This document shows positions 6,434 to 13,406 of a DNA stretch of 15,421 nt, in pieces. A model generated the notes under the pieces. That model made no database searches, was not told where the DNA came from, and saw only the letters and a program-made list of their open reading frames with translations. The number at the start of each line of letters is the position of its first letter. The stretch's first letter is position 1. Source of the stretch: Candidatus Poribacteria bacterium (GTDB lineage: Bacteria; Poribacteria; WGA-4E; WGA-3G); contig RKRO01000525.1 of NCBI GenBank assembly GCA_007571355.1, positions 1 through 15,421 of the forward strand, read 5' to 3'. The position numbers and the translations under genes are program-made.

Positions 6434-8080
6434 TCAATTGCGTTGGCGATAGAGCAAGATTTCAGGATGCGCGAGGGCTCGCATCGGGAACGGGGCACCT
6501 GTATCGGATATTCGGATGCCAAGAAATTCCGGTGTACGCTGGAACGTTTTGTGCAGTGCATACGGACTCTCTTCCTCTAAGATTCGTGTATAAAATGCCA
6601 CTGCCTCTTCCAATGCAATCTCGCCAAGCGGGTACCAATCTTCATCTTGATAACCGTGCGGATGTTGCTGATATTTCTGGAACACTTCAAGATCCGGCAC
6701 GAGGATAAGTACCCACTCCGCTTCTGGGTCTGCGACTTCCAAATCTAACTCAGGCAGCAGCCAGTTGAATAGGGTTACCGGTGCGGTCGCAATAACCTCC
6801 TCTGGCGGAATGTGCGCGGCTATCCATTCTGACGCTGCAACACGGGTCGGTTGGGCAAGCATCACAGCAGCGAAAGCAGCAGTATAGACAAACGAATAAA
6901 GTACGACGATACCGACGCTAACACGCCCTCCCCATTTTCCAAAAACGGTATATCTCGACACCAGAAGCGGTGAACCCTTAGGTGTGATCTTGAGCAGATT
7001 GGCGATTGTGATAGCAGCAAGCAGCGTCAGTGCAGGATAGAGTATCAACAGATGCCGCGTGAATTTAACCTTGTGTACACCGATAAACAATAGATACGGA
7101 ATGACGAAACTCAGCAGAAGTACCGCGAATGTACGGAACGCACCTGTTCTGCTTTTCAGTGAAACCATCGCTTGGAGGAGACTCAAAACTGCAAGCAGCG
7201 CGAGGGGTAATCCCATCCCCCATTTTAGCAGTGCCCACACGTAGGTAAACCGTTGCAGCCATCCCGATTCTGCTGTAGAAATGAGCCCGAAGTGTCCTGT
7301 GTGGTAGTGCGTGGCTTCATACCCAAAATCCTCAAAGAAGAGATTCCATGTCGGCGAAAGCACGTCTATAACCCAATAAGGACAGAAGAGCGTAAACGTT
7401 AAAGCAGAGACGCCGATAACCGTTGCAACCCTTTTGTAAAAATGAGGGCTACCGATGAAGACAACGCATGAAAGACAGACAAAAACAGTGGTGAATTTGA
7501 CAGCGACCCCGGTTCCGAGAACGATACCGAGCCACACCGCAGCCCGCGTGGGGAACGACTCTGAAGAAAAACGTGTACGTGCGACAAGATAGAGGCATAG
7601 CGTTACGCAAAAGGTCGCGGGAATGTCAACGAGTGCAAAACGTGATTCGTTGGTGGCGTGTAACATTGAGACTGCAAGCAGCCCTGCCGCAATTTGACCG
7701 ATGCGTCTGCTGCCTGCATATTGCCCGATAGCATAGGTGAACCAGATTGTGGCAGTGGATAGGAGGACATTGATGCAGCGCGCCAATAGAATGACACGCG
7801 CTTCCGTGAGATGCAAGCCTGTCAGTGAAAGTAACTTGCCCACCGTCGCGATGCTATAAAACCACGCGGTTCCAGGCCAGTTGTAGGTTTCAGGGGGAGC
7901 TGTGAAGTGAACGAGATTCAATACATCTTGCGCAATAATTGTCTCACGCGGATCGGGCGTATCGGGCAACCCGACGCTTATACCGATAATACGAAGCCCG
8001 AAGCCTCCGATAAGAATCAGGCATATAACAACGTTGCGGGATAAGTTCAGGCGGTTTTTGACTGTGAGAAGGAGTCTCAT
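6434..8080 (-). CDS. GT-C family membrane glycosyltransferase (PMT/ArnT-like, GT39/GT83 type)
   Basis: The 548-residue protein is mostly hydrophobic, with an N-terminal TM segment at about 17-37 and roughly ten more up to about residue 410. A mostly soluble C-terminal part of about 140 residues follows. The first extracytoplasmic loop carries acidic residues (PDTPDPRE, 39-46), where GT-C enzymes keep their catalytic Asp/Glu. GVAVKFTT in the middle matches the conserved stretch after TM segments in dolichyl/polyprenyl-phosphate sugar transferases. It should move a sugar from a lipid-phosphate donor onto protein, lipid or polysaccharide outside the membrane; donor and acceptor cannot be read from sequence. 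The ATG at 8080 has only a weak SD. It is convergent with adk, with 32 bp between stop codons, and shows no operon partner. Confidence 0.85.
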   Translation of the reverse strand: MRLLLTVKNRLNLSRNVVICLILIGGFGLRIIGISVGLPDTPDPRETIIAQDVLNLVHFTAPPETYNWPGTAWFYSIATVGKLLSLTGLHLTEARVILLARCINVLLSTATIWFTYAIGQYAGSRRIGQIAAGLLAVSMLHATNESRFALVDIPATFCVTLCLYLVARTRFSSESFPTRAAVWLGIVLGTGVAVKFTTVFVCLSCVVFIGSPHFYKRVATVIGVSALTFTLFCPYWVIDVLSPTWNLFFEDFGYEATHYHTGHFGLISTAESGWLQRFTYVWALLKWGMGLPLALLAVLSLLQAMVSLKSRTGAFRTFAVLLLSFVIPYLLFIGVHKVKFTRHLLILYPALTLLAAITIANLLKITPKGSPLLVSRYTVFGKWGGRVSVGIVVLYSFVYTAAFAAVMLAQPTRVAASEWIAAHIPPEEVIATAPVTLFNWLLPELDLEVADPEAEWVLILVPDLEVFQKYQQHPHGYQDEDWYPLGEIALEEAVAFYTRILEEESPYALHKTFQRTPEFLGIRISDTGAPFPMRALAHPEILLYRQRN

Positions 8081-8476
8081 TTTTTACCGTAAAGCCAGTA
8101 ATTTTATTTAAACACACCCCATCGAAGCGATACCCATCTGATTCCCCCCTGCTTGCGGGGGGGGAGGGGGGGGGTAGCCTTGTCCAAGTGTGCATTTATT
8201 TTTAGATGTTACTATAACGCCAGTTTGCTGAATCCTTTCTGAGGTGTTGCGGGTTCTATTTTCGTAGCACAGCGGCGTGAATTGTAGCCAAGACTTTTAG
8301 TTTGTGGGTATACAGCGCAAATGAACACGATAGGCCACATACATCCAACTTTTATCAAACTCACGTTACGATAAATTGCCATCTTTGTCGCATAACCTGT
8401 TCGGTTGTGCACCCTCGGACGCAGGAAATTATCGGTTCCCTAAACTACAAAAATCCGACGAATGTCGCAACTTAGG
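8081..8476. other. Intergenic region with a poly-G/C hairpin, no supported gene
   Basis: These 396 bp lie between the methyltransferase 3' end and the glycosyltransferase start. The main landmark is the C6-loop-G8 structure at 8144-8174. A minus-strand frame at 8212-8412 has no SD and no recognisable domain and is not called. The glycosyltransferase promoter should be here, but I cannot identify one. Confidence 0.55.
8144..8174 (+). repeat. C6/G8 hairpin followed by a G9 run (potential G-quadruplex)
   Basis: CCCCCC (8144-8149) faces G8 (8157-8164) across a 7-nt loop TGCTTGC; one A is followed by nine more G (8166-8174). It can form either a six-pair GC stem or a G-rich quadruplex on the plus strand. 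In transcripts of the minus-strand methyltransferase gene it would lie about 300 nt beyond the stop codon. Homopolymer length could also be affected by sequencing error. Confidence 0.65.
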
Positions 8477-11428
8477 TTATTCGTACCAGCTGGGGAACGG
8501 CAGCCCCTTCTTTTTCAGGCGCGCGAGCTCTGCCTTGAGGTTGCATTGCGATTTCTTGGTGCCTTGAATACTCGGTTCGAGAGACAGTTTGATTCGTAAG
8601 GTTTTCATTGCATCGTGAATCGCAGGATCAGTGATACCGAGCAGCTCAAGTACGCGCCGGTCAAGTTCTGCCCGTACGGGATCGTGCTTTTTTTTTTTCA
8701 CACGGTAACACTCGTTAAAGGGGAGCAGTTTCTCACGTTTGAGCGTATTGAAAATAGCCTCCGCCTCCACGAGTTGCGCTTCTGTTAACGTGGTTACATC
8801 TAATGTGGGAAGCGTGCCGAGTGTTGTTAACGCCATCATGCCCCGCCCGGGTTGCTGTTTACTTGCATGCATCCAATGGCAGAGCAAACCGAGTGTTGAG
8901 TTGCTCCAGAGCATAAACGGGTATTCATACCTCGGATTCTCAAATGCCACGTTGCTTAGCGAGCTTACTCCGATGGCGGGTCGCTCTGTGAAAATAGCAA
9001 TTGCTGAAGAGGCGTTAAATCTCATGTTGACATTGTAGTGTGCGCGGCTGTTGCGGGCGAGCAACTTTTGCAGCTTTGCCTCGCCCCCCGGACGTAGTAC
9101 CCCGTGATAGTCAGGAAGTGCCTCCATTGTCCGCTGCATAGGCGAATTGACTTTCCAGAGACAAGGATAGGCATCCGTGTCAGAGCATCCCGCCGCCATA
9201 TCAAAGGCCCCTCGCCCGCCGTCCCCATACACATCCAAATGAGACATACTGACGGTTGCGAGGTCGTCTACGCGGCATATCGGTATATCGTTTGTCTTTA
9301 ATTCTGCAGCGATGTTCAGTTTCCCGTTGATAAGGTGGTGGCCTGTCTGAATCAGTTCCATCGCTTTTGTCCGCGTGGTACTCCATCCTTCGCCAACGTT
9401 AAGTGGGGCTTCTAAGACTTGGCCTACCTCATCATCGCCGATTTTGAGTGCGCCGCCGCTACTCGGTGCATCCTCCATTCGCCGGACGCTCTGACTTCGG
9501 TGAATCCGGTTCGCTATTTCCAGTGCTTCGAGCAGGTTTTCGGGTCTATGGTTGAGGCAGACAAATTTACCGCGTCCGGTGGTATCGCCGATGCCTTTGG
9601 TTGCGATGACCATGCATTCTGCCATCCCTGTATCTGCGGAGAATGCACAATTGACTGCATCGGCTTGGGCGATGGTAATGACGGTGACGTTATGGTATTC
9701 GGTTGCCCATACATCTCGGACTGTCTGCATGCTCGTTCCGGCGAGGATGGTTGCGGGGAGTATAAAGCCCATGGTACCCCCGCGTTTGAGTTTCTTATCC
9801 GCGAGGTCAACAAAGTAAGCACCGAGACCTGCCATGCCTGCCGCTTTAGAGATGCGACGGTCTTTACTGGCGACTGCCAGACGCATCGCCTCTGCGTCAT
9901 CTTCGGGGCGGTCATGGCCTCTAAAGAGTCCCTTATTATCGCTGGCGTTGGCATCTGCATTCGGTTTCGTAAAGGGCGGATTCTGGATAACGATATGCCA
10001 TTCGTTGTGCGGGAATGCCTGATGGAAATCGACGACCTCGTGTTTTTCGCCGCCGAGCCTTTCCGCCTTCGAGTCGTCCAATATGGGGAGTGGGGGCTGG
10101 TCGCTGAGCAGTTCCAACGATCCGACAGCATAGTAACCGCTGTCTAACAAGCCGTAGGGCGCGGTCAGCACACGTGTGCCACCGAGTTTGATATCGGGAT
10201 ACGTGCTTGCAAGCGCAGCGAAGGTCAGGTGTGTCGCGTTTGGCATAACATCTGCCCCGCCGATCTGCTGCTCTAACATCTGCTTGTGGATATCCTTACC
10301 GTTGCCACCTGCTTGTTCGTGCAGTGCAAGGACGCGCTGATAGACCCCATTGAGCAGGGCCCCGGTACCACACGCAAAATCTGCAACTTTCGGCAGTTTA
10401 CCGTCCGGTAATTCCGGTAGGACGATTGCGGAGAGGAGTGCAGCGCTTTCAGGGAGCGTGTAATTCGCTTTGAGGTATTTCCGATCGATGATGAGTTTCT
10501 GGAAGACCATGCCCGTGAGTTCGTGCATTTGTGCCAACCCGGTATCCACAAGTTCTTTCGCAGCTTCGCAGAGGCGTGTGAGAATAGGGCTGACGAGGTT
10601 ATCCGCGGTATCCAATGCTTCAACGAGATCACGGGCATCCTCGAAAATCGGTTGGTAGTTCACCTTAAGAATCGCGTTCCAATCCGTGATAACATTCGCG
10701 GAGTTCATGTTACGAAGCAGTTGTCCGAGCGAGCGAACATTTTCCATTTGCGCGATGCCTGCAAGCGCGCTTTGGAACACAAAAGCATCGGTGATAATAA
10801 GTGCTGCCATCCGAGATGTCTGTTCTCCACGGGTTTGGTGCAAGATTTTTTCAACCCTGTTCCCGATCCCGGGTCTATCGGCAATCGCGTCTTCGATCAA
10901 GTTCGCGGCTTTGTTGATGCTCAATTCCATCTTATTGGCTTCGGCTTCCAGTTGGCTATTGGGTGTTGCACCGATATGGAGTGCGTTGGCGATGTCTGTC
11001 ACTTTACCTTTCGCCCAGCCGTTAGCGGGGAACTGTCCGGTGTTGCTCACGAGTTTATATTGAAGGTCTTCGGCATCAAGTAATGCCTGCTGGAGGTCGC
11101 GCCCGACTTCTGTTTTAAAGCGGGTGGGATATCGGATCGCCATGACGTTGTTGAGCGTCTGGGTGATGCTATCGTAGGCGCGGTCAGGAACGAGTTCACG
11201 CACGAGCCTGCTCTCTGCCTGTTCGCGCAGTTTTTCTTCGGTGTGTGTATCTGCGTATTTCGCTTCAATAGCGATCGGTTCACGTCCGCGTGCGGTTACA
11301 AAAGCATCCAGCTTTTTACTTCCGACTGTAAAGGGGTTCGCTTCCACTTCAATTGTCCAACCGTAGCGCATCGCCTCCAGGATATCTACGAGTTTGCTCG
11401 TGATACGGGTTTCAGGTTGGTTACGCAT
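8477..11428 (-). CDS. Single-chain N6-adenine DNA methyltransferase with N-terminal PD-(D/E)XK-like nuclease motif (type IIG/IIL-like RM)
   Basis: The 983-residue protein starts with a nuclease-like segment, KLDAFV (Asp41) followed by PIAIEAKY (Glu55, Lys57), matching the D-Xn-ExK pattern of PD-(D/E)XK nucleases. A helical region follows. The N6-MTase core has a motif-X-like stretch at about 302-332, motif I ADFACGTGA (349-357), an acidic motif ADVMP at 392-396 and catalytic motif IV NPPF (483-486). The C-terminal ~300 residues probably hold the target-recognition domain. This order resembles MmeI/Eco57I-type enzymes (about 900-1100 residues), which methylate adenine and cut DNA from one chain. 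No separate HsdS or HsdR is visible. Its ATG overlaps the stop of the upstream GNAT gene (TAATG, 11426-11430), suggesting coupled translation. An A11 tract on the coding strand encodes Lys911-914. A methylase without active cleavage remains possible. Confidence 0.88.
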   Translation of the reverse strand: MRNQPETRITSKLVDILEAMRYGWTIEVEANPFTVGSKKLDAFVTARGREPIAIEAKYADTHTEEKLREQAESRLVRELVPDRAYDSITQTLNNVMAIRYPTRFKTEVGRDLQQALLDAEDLQYKLVSNTGQFPANGWAKGKVTDIANALHIGATPNSQLEAEANKMELSINKAANLIEDAIADRPGIGNRVEKILHQTRGEQTSRMAALIITDAFVFQSALAGIAQMENVRSLGQLLRNMNSANVITDWNAILKVNYQPIFEDARDLVEALDTADNLVSPILTRLCEAAKELVDTGLAQMHELTGMVFQKLIIDRKYLKANYTLPESAALLSAIVLPELPDGKLPKVADFACGTGALLNGVYQRVLALHEQAGGNGKDIHKQMLEQQIGGADVMPNATHLTFAALASTYPDIKLGGTRVLTAPYGLLDSGYYAVGSLELLSDQPPLPILDDSKAERLGGEKHEVVDFHQAFPHNEWHIVIQNPPFTKPNADANASDNKGLFRGHDRPEDDAEAMRLAVASKDRRISKAAGMAGLGAYFVDLADKKLKRGGTMGFILPATILAGTSMQTVRDVWATEYHNVTVITIAQADAVNCAFSADTGMAECMVIATKGIGDTTGRGKFVCLNHRPENLLEALEIANRIHRSQSVRRMEDAPSSGGALKIGDDEVGQVLEAPLNVGEGWSTTRTKAMELIQTGHHLINGKLNIAAELKTNDIPICRVDDLATVSMSHLDVYGDGGRGAFDMAAGCSDTDAYPCLWKVNSPMQRTMEALPDYHGVLRPGGEAKLQKLLARNSRAHYNVNMRFNASSAIAIFTERPAIGVSSLSNVAFENPRYEYPFMLWSNSTLGLLCHWMHASKQQPGRGMMALTTLGTLPTLDVTTLTEAQLVEAEAIFNTLKREKLLPFNECYRVKKKKHDPVRAELDRRVLELLGITDPAIHDAMKTLRIKLSLEPSIQGTKKSQCNLKAELARLKKKGLPFPSWYE
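8688..8698 (-). repeat. A11 homopolymer inside the methyltransferase gene
   Basis: Eleven consecutive T on the plus strand read as A11 in the coding strand, within GTG-AAA-AAA-AAA-AAG-CAC. A one-base slip would change the last ~70 residues. Such tracts are known slippage sites in restriction-modification genes. Confidence 0.85.
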
Positions 11429-11958
11429 TAAGAAGTCTCCAATTTTTCAAAGATAGTTTGCCAACGTTCCGGATGATCCTCACCGATAGGAACGGGAACG
11501 AATCCTAAGTTGAGGTAATTCTTGATAGCAGGCAGGCGAAAATCGTCGGTGTCTAACATTACAGATGTTACATGCCGGGTGCTAAAGTAATATAGGAGAA
11601 ATACGGTGAGCCATTTCCCGAGTTTATGTCCGGTGTGTTCTGGTAGAACAGCGAGCATATCAATATAGCCGACCTGTTTGCCGCGGATACACCTATGCCA
11701 ACCGCACGCGGTGCCGATGGGCATGTCGTTGTGGACAACGAAACAGAAGCTGTTCGGATCAAAGTTGGGTTGGTTGATAACGTTGGTGTATGTATCTTGG
11801 GCGGTTCTACCGAGGTATACAAATGCTGTGTCCATGATGAGGGCCCAATGTGCTTCGTCGCCTTTTTGATAGGTTCGGATGTGATAGCCCTCTGGACATT
11901 GGAGCCGCGGCAGGTTCCCCAAATCGTGCTGGACCATTCTGAGTTGATCTTCCACCAT
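11428..11958 (-). CDS. GNAT N-acetyltransferase (copy 2 of a tandem pair)
   Basis: About 176 residues from the chosen ATG at 11958. The frame extends to 12018, but that start would overlap the preceding gene by 56 bp. The 11958 start follows the preceding stop by 4 nt and gives MVEDQLRMVQ, matching the N-terminus of its paralogue (MPRQLRMVRP). GNAT motif A is seen as VGYIDMLAVLPEHTGHKLGK, in which the EHTGHKLG loop holds the acetyl-CoA pyrophosphate. The ending LDTDDFRLPAIKNYLNLGF is typical of motif B. It transfers an acetyl or acyl group to an unknown amine; the fold resembles the MshD/RimI groups. No SD is obvious directly before 11958, consistent with translational coupling. Its stop overlaps the ATG of the methyltransferase. 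Confidence 0.87.
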   Translation of the reverse strand: MVEDQLRMVQHDLGNLPRLQCPEGYHIRTYQKGDEAHWALIMDTAFVYLGRTAQDTYTNVINQPNFDPNSFCFVVHNDMPIGTACGWHRCIRGKQVGYIDMLAVLPEHTGHKLGKWLTVFLLYYFSTRHVTSVMLDTDDFRLPAIKNYLNLGFVPVPIGEDHPERWQTIFEKLETS

Positions 11959-11962
11959 ACGT

Positions 11963-12559
11963 TTAACGTGATACTTTTGACCACAGTTCCTCGGAGAGTG
12001 TCGATTTAACGCTCGCAATTTGTGCGGAAGGATGCGGCAATTTCAAATTTTGAAAGATATTCCGCCATCGCTGCGATTGTCCTTCTTCAACGTAGACCGG
12101 TAGGAACCCTAAATTGAGATAGGTTTTAATGGCAGGGATCCGAAAATCGTCGGTATCCAGCATAGCACTTCTGAATCCGTTGTCCCGAAAGTAGTGCAGA
12201 ACAGCGAGTGAGACCCATTTCCCGAGTTTGTGTCCGGTGTGTTCGGCAACAACGCCGACCATGTGTACGTATCCGACATCTTTTTCATCCACAGATTGTC
12301 GCCAAGCGCAGGCGGTGCCGACAGGGGTGCTACGGTGCGTTACAAAGTAGAGTCCATCTGGAACGAAGACATGCCTGCTTGTAATCTCGTTTCGTGTATC
12401 TTGAGCAGTGCGTTCTCTGCCCCCGAATGAATCACTAATAATACGTGCCCAATGCTCCTCATCGCCTTTGAGGTAGGTGCGCATACCGTAGCCTGCTGGA
12501 AGTTCTAACTTCGGTAAATCTTTTAAATTCGGACGTACCATCCTGAGCTGTCGCGGCAT
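11963..12559 (-). CDS. GNAT N-acetyltransferase (copy 1 of a tandem pair)
   Basis: This 198-residue paralogue of the downstream GNAT shares long blocks with it: RTYxKGDExHWA near residue 27, then VGYVHMV (95-101), EHTGHKLGKW (106-115), and LDTDDFRxPAIKxYLNLGFxPV near the C-terminus. It carries about 20 extra C-terminal residues that run into the next gene's leader. EHTGHKLG is the acetyl-CoA binding loop. The substrate is unknown. It is the first gene of the minus-strand cassette GNAT-GNAT-methyltransferase. The ATG at 12559 has AGGAG (12570-12566) 6 nt upstream, the best ribosome site of the three. Its start lies 27 bp from the inverted-repeat element at 12587-12690, so its promoter must lie in or at the edge of that element, or further upstream with read-through. 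Confidence 0.9.
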   Translation of the reverse strand: MPRQLRMVRPNLKDLPKLELPAGYGMRTYLKGDEEHWARIISDSFGGRERTAQDTRNEITSRHVFVPDGLYFVTHRSTPVGTACAWRQSVDEKDVGYVHMVGVVAEHTGHKLGKWVSLAVLHYFRDNGFRSAMLDTDDFRIPAIKTYLNLGFLPVYVEEGQSQRWRNIFQNLKLPHPSAQIASVKSTLSEELWSKVSR

Positions 12560-12586
12560 CTACCTCTCCTTGCTTTTTTTATATAC

Positions 12587-12690
12587 GACTTACGCATCGT
12601 AGCACAAACTTCATAGTTTGTGCCGTTAGAATGTTATGTTTTCGAAAAAAACATCTCATAGAACGGAGCAGAGCCAAATTTGCGTAAGTC
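12587..12690. mobile_element. MITE-like 104-bp element with 10-bp terminal inverted repeats
   Basis: GACTTACGCA (12587-12596) and its exact reverse complement TGCGTAAGTC (12681-12690) bound 84 bp with no coding capacity. Inside is a perfect palindrome GCACAAACT-TCAT-AGTTTGTGC (12602-12623). From memory, similar GACTTACGCA termini occur on small insertion elements in other bacteria. No clear target-site duplication is visible at the edges, so mobility is inferred from the ends only. Confidence 0.5.
12602..12623. repeat. 9-bp perfect hairpin inside the MITE-like element
   Basis: GCACAAACT and AGTTTGTGC pair across a TCAT loop. It is a close relative of the tandem cores at 3022-3044 and 3073-3095 near the argG 3' end. 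Confidence 0.75.
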
Positions 12691-12756
12691 CTGTTATAGA
12701 TGATTAGCGTTCCAGTGCGTTGAATTATAGCATACATCAAAAATTCGTGCAAAACC

Positions 12757-12785
12757 TTTACAATATTTTCCAAAAGCGGTATAAT
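12757..12785 (+). promoter_or_regulatory. Sigma-70-type promoter of aroK-aroB
   Basis: TTTACA (12757-12762), a 17-nt spacer and TATAAT (12780-12785) form a near-consensus promoter. The start site would be about 12792, giving a leader of about 70 nt. The leader contains TGTC-A-GTTAT (12796-12805) that can pair with ATAACGACA (12830-12838) with one bulge. I recognise no riboswitch in it. Confidence 0.65.
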
Positions 12786-12863
12786 AGTTTTTAGTTGTCA
12801 GTTATCGGTAGGTGTCTACGCAATGTGAAATAACGACACAGTCGCAACAAAGGCGGGATATAA

Positions 12864-13406
12864 GTGAAACGACAGGATAAAAGCAAACCTAATATTGTGC
12901 TTGTCGGTTTTATGGGAACGGGGAAGACTTCTGTAGGGAAACGACTTGCTGCACAACTCCGAATGCGCTACGTGGATACAGACGACATTATTGAATGTGA
13001 TAGTGGACGGCTTATCAGCGACATCTTCTCGGAGGATGGGGAGGCGATTTTTCGAGAACTCGAAAGTGAAGCGGTTCGTAAAGTGTCAAAATTAGACAAT
13101 CACATTATCTCTACCGGTGGTGGTGTTGTCTTGAAGGAAACCAATATGGCGGCATTGAAACGTAACGGCATTATTTTCTGTCTAACAGCAACAGCAGAAG
13201 AGATCTATCGGCGGGTTCAACATCAGGCCCACCGGCCTCTGCTCCAGACACCGGACCCGCTCACAAAGATAAATGCTATGCTCGAAGAACGACACGCTTA
13301 CTATGTAAAAGCCGATTATGTGGTGGAAACGACAGGATGCTCATTCGAAGCGGTCATGGCATATATCAAACGGGTGTTTATGGAAAGCATTAGGGATCCA
13401 AAATGA
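12864..13406 (+). CDS. aroK: Shikimate kinase
   Basis: It phosphorylates shikimate at the 3-hydroxyl with ATP, step 5 of the shikimate pathway, in the cytosol. The 180 residues match the family length. Visible are the Walker A loop GFMGTGKTS (15-23), shikimate-binding Asp40 in DTDD and Arg64 in FRELE, the glycine loop STGGGVV (83-89), the LID Arg124 in HRPLL and Arg142 in ERHAYY. The start is GTG at 12864, with a weak purine-rich site (AAGG, 12850-12853) 10 nt upstream. No in-frame ATG lies close by that would keep the Walker A loop intact. It heads the aroK-aroB pair; the last 4 nt (ATGA) overlap aroB, as in the common bacterial arrangement of these two genes. Confidence 0.95.
   Translation: MKRQDKSKPNIVLVGFMGTGKTSVGKRLAAQLRMRYVDTDDIIECDSGRLISDIFSEDGEAIFRELESEAVRKVSKLDNHIISTGGGVVLKETNMAALKRNGIIFCLTATAEEIYRRVQHQAHRPLLQTPDPLTKINAMLEERHAYYVKADYVVETTGCSFEAVMAYIKRVFMESIRDPK

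Larger units (their letters stand above)
12560..12863. other. Divergent regulatory region with an inserted small element
   Basis: These 304 bp separate the minus-strand cassette from aroK. From left to right they hold the GNAT ribosome site, an inverted-repeat element (12587-12690), the aroK promoter (12757-12785) and a foldable aroK leader. A minus-strand frame at 12579-12773 crosses both the element and the promoter and is not called a gene. Confidence 0.6.

Noticed and set aside
9419..10147. 242-codon plus-strand open frame opposite the methyltransferase
   Set aside because: It is fully antisense to the MTase catalytic core, including NPPF, and its translation shows no domain, signal or SD. 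It is a codon-bias shadow of the real gene.
11959..12018. Upstream extension of the second GNAT gene
   Set aside because: It would overlap the first GNAT by 56 bp, and its extra residues have no counterpart at the start of the paralogue; the ATG at 11958 aligns with it.
12579..12773. 64-codon minus-strand open frame upstream of the GNAT cassette
   Set aside because: It runs through the inverted-repeat element and the aroK promoter, so it is better explained as non-coding.
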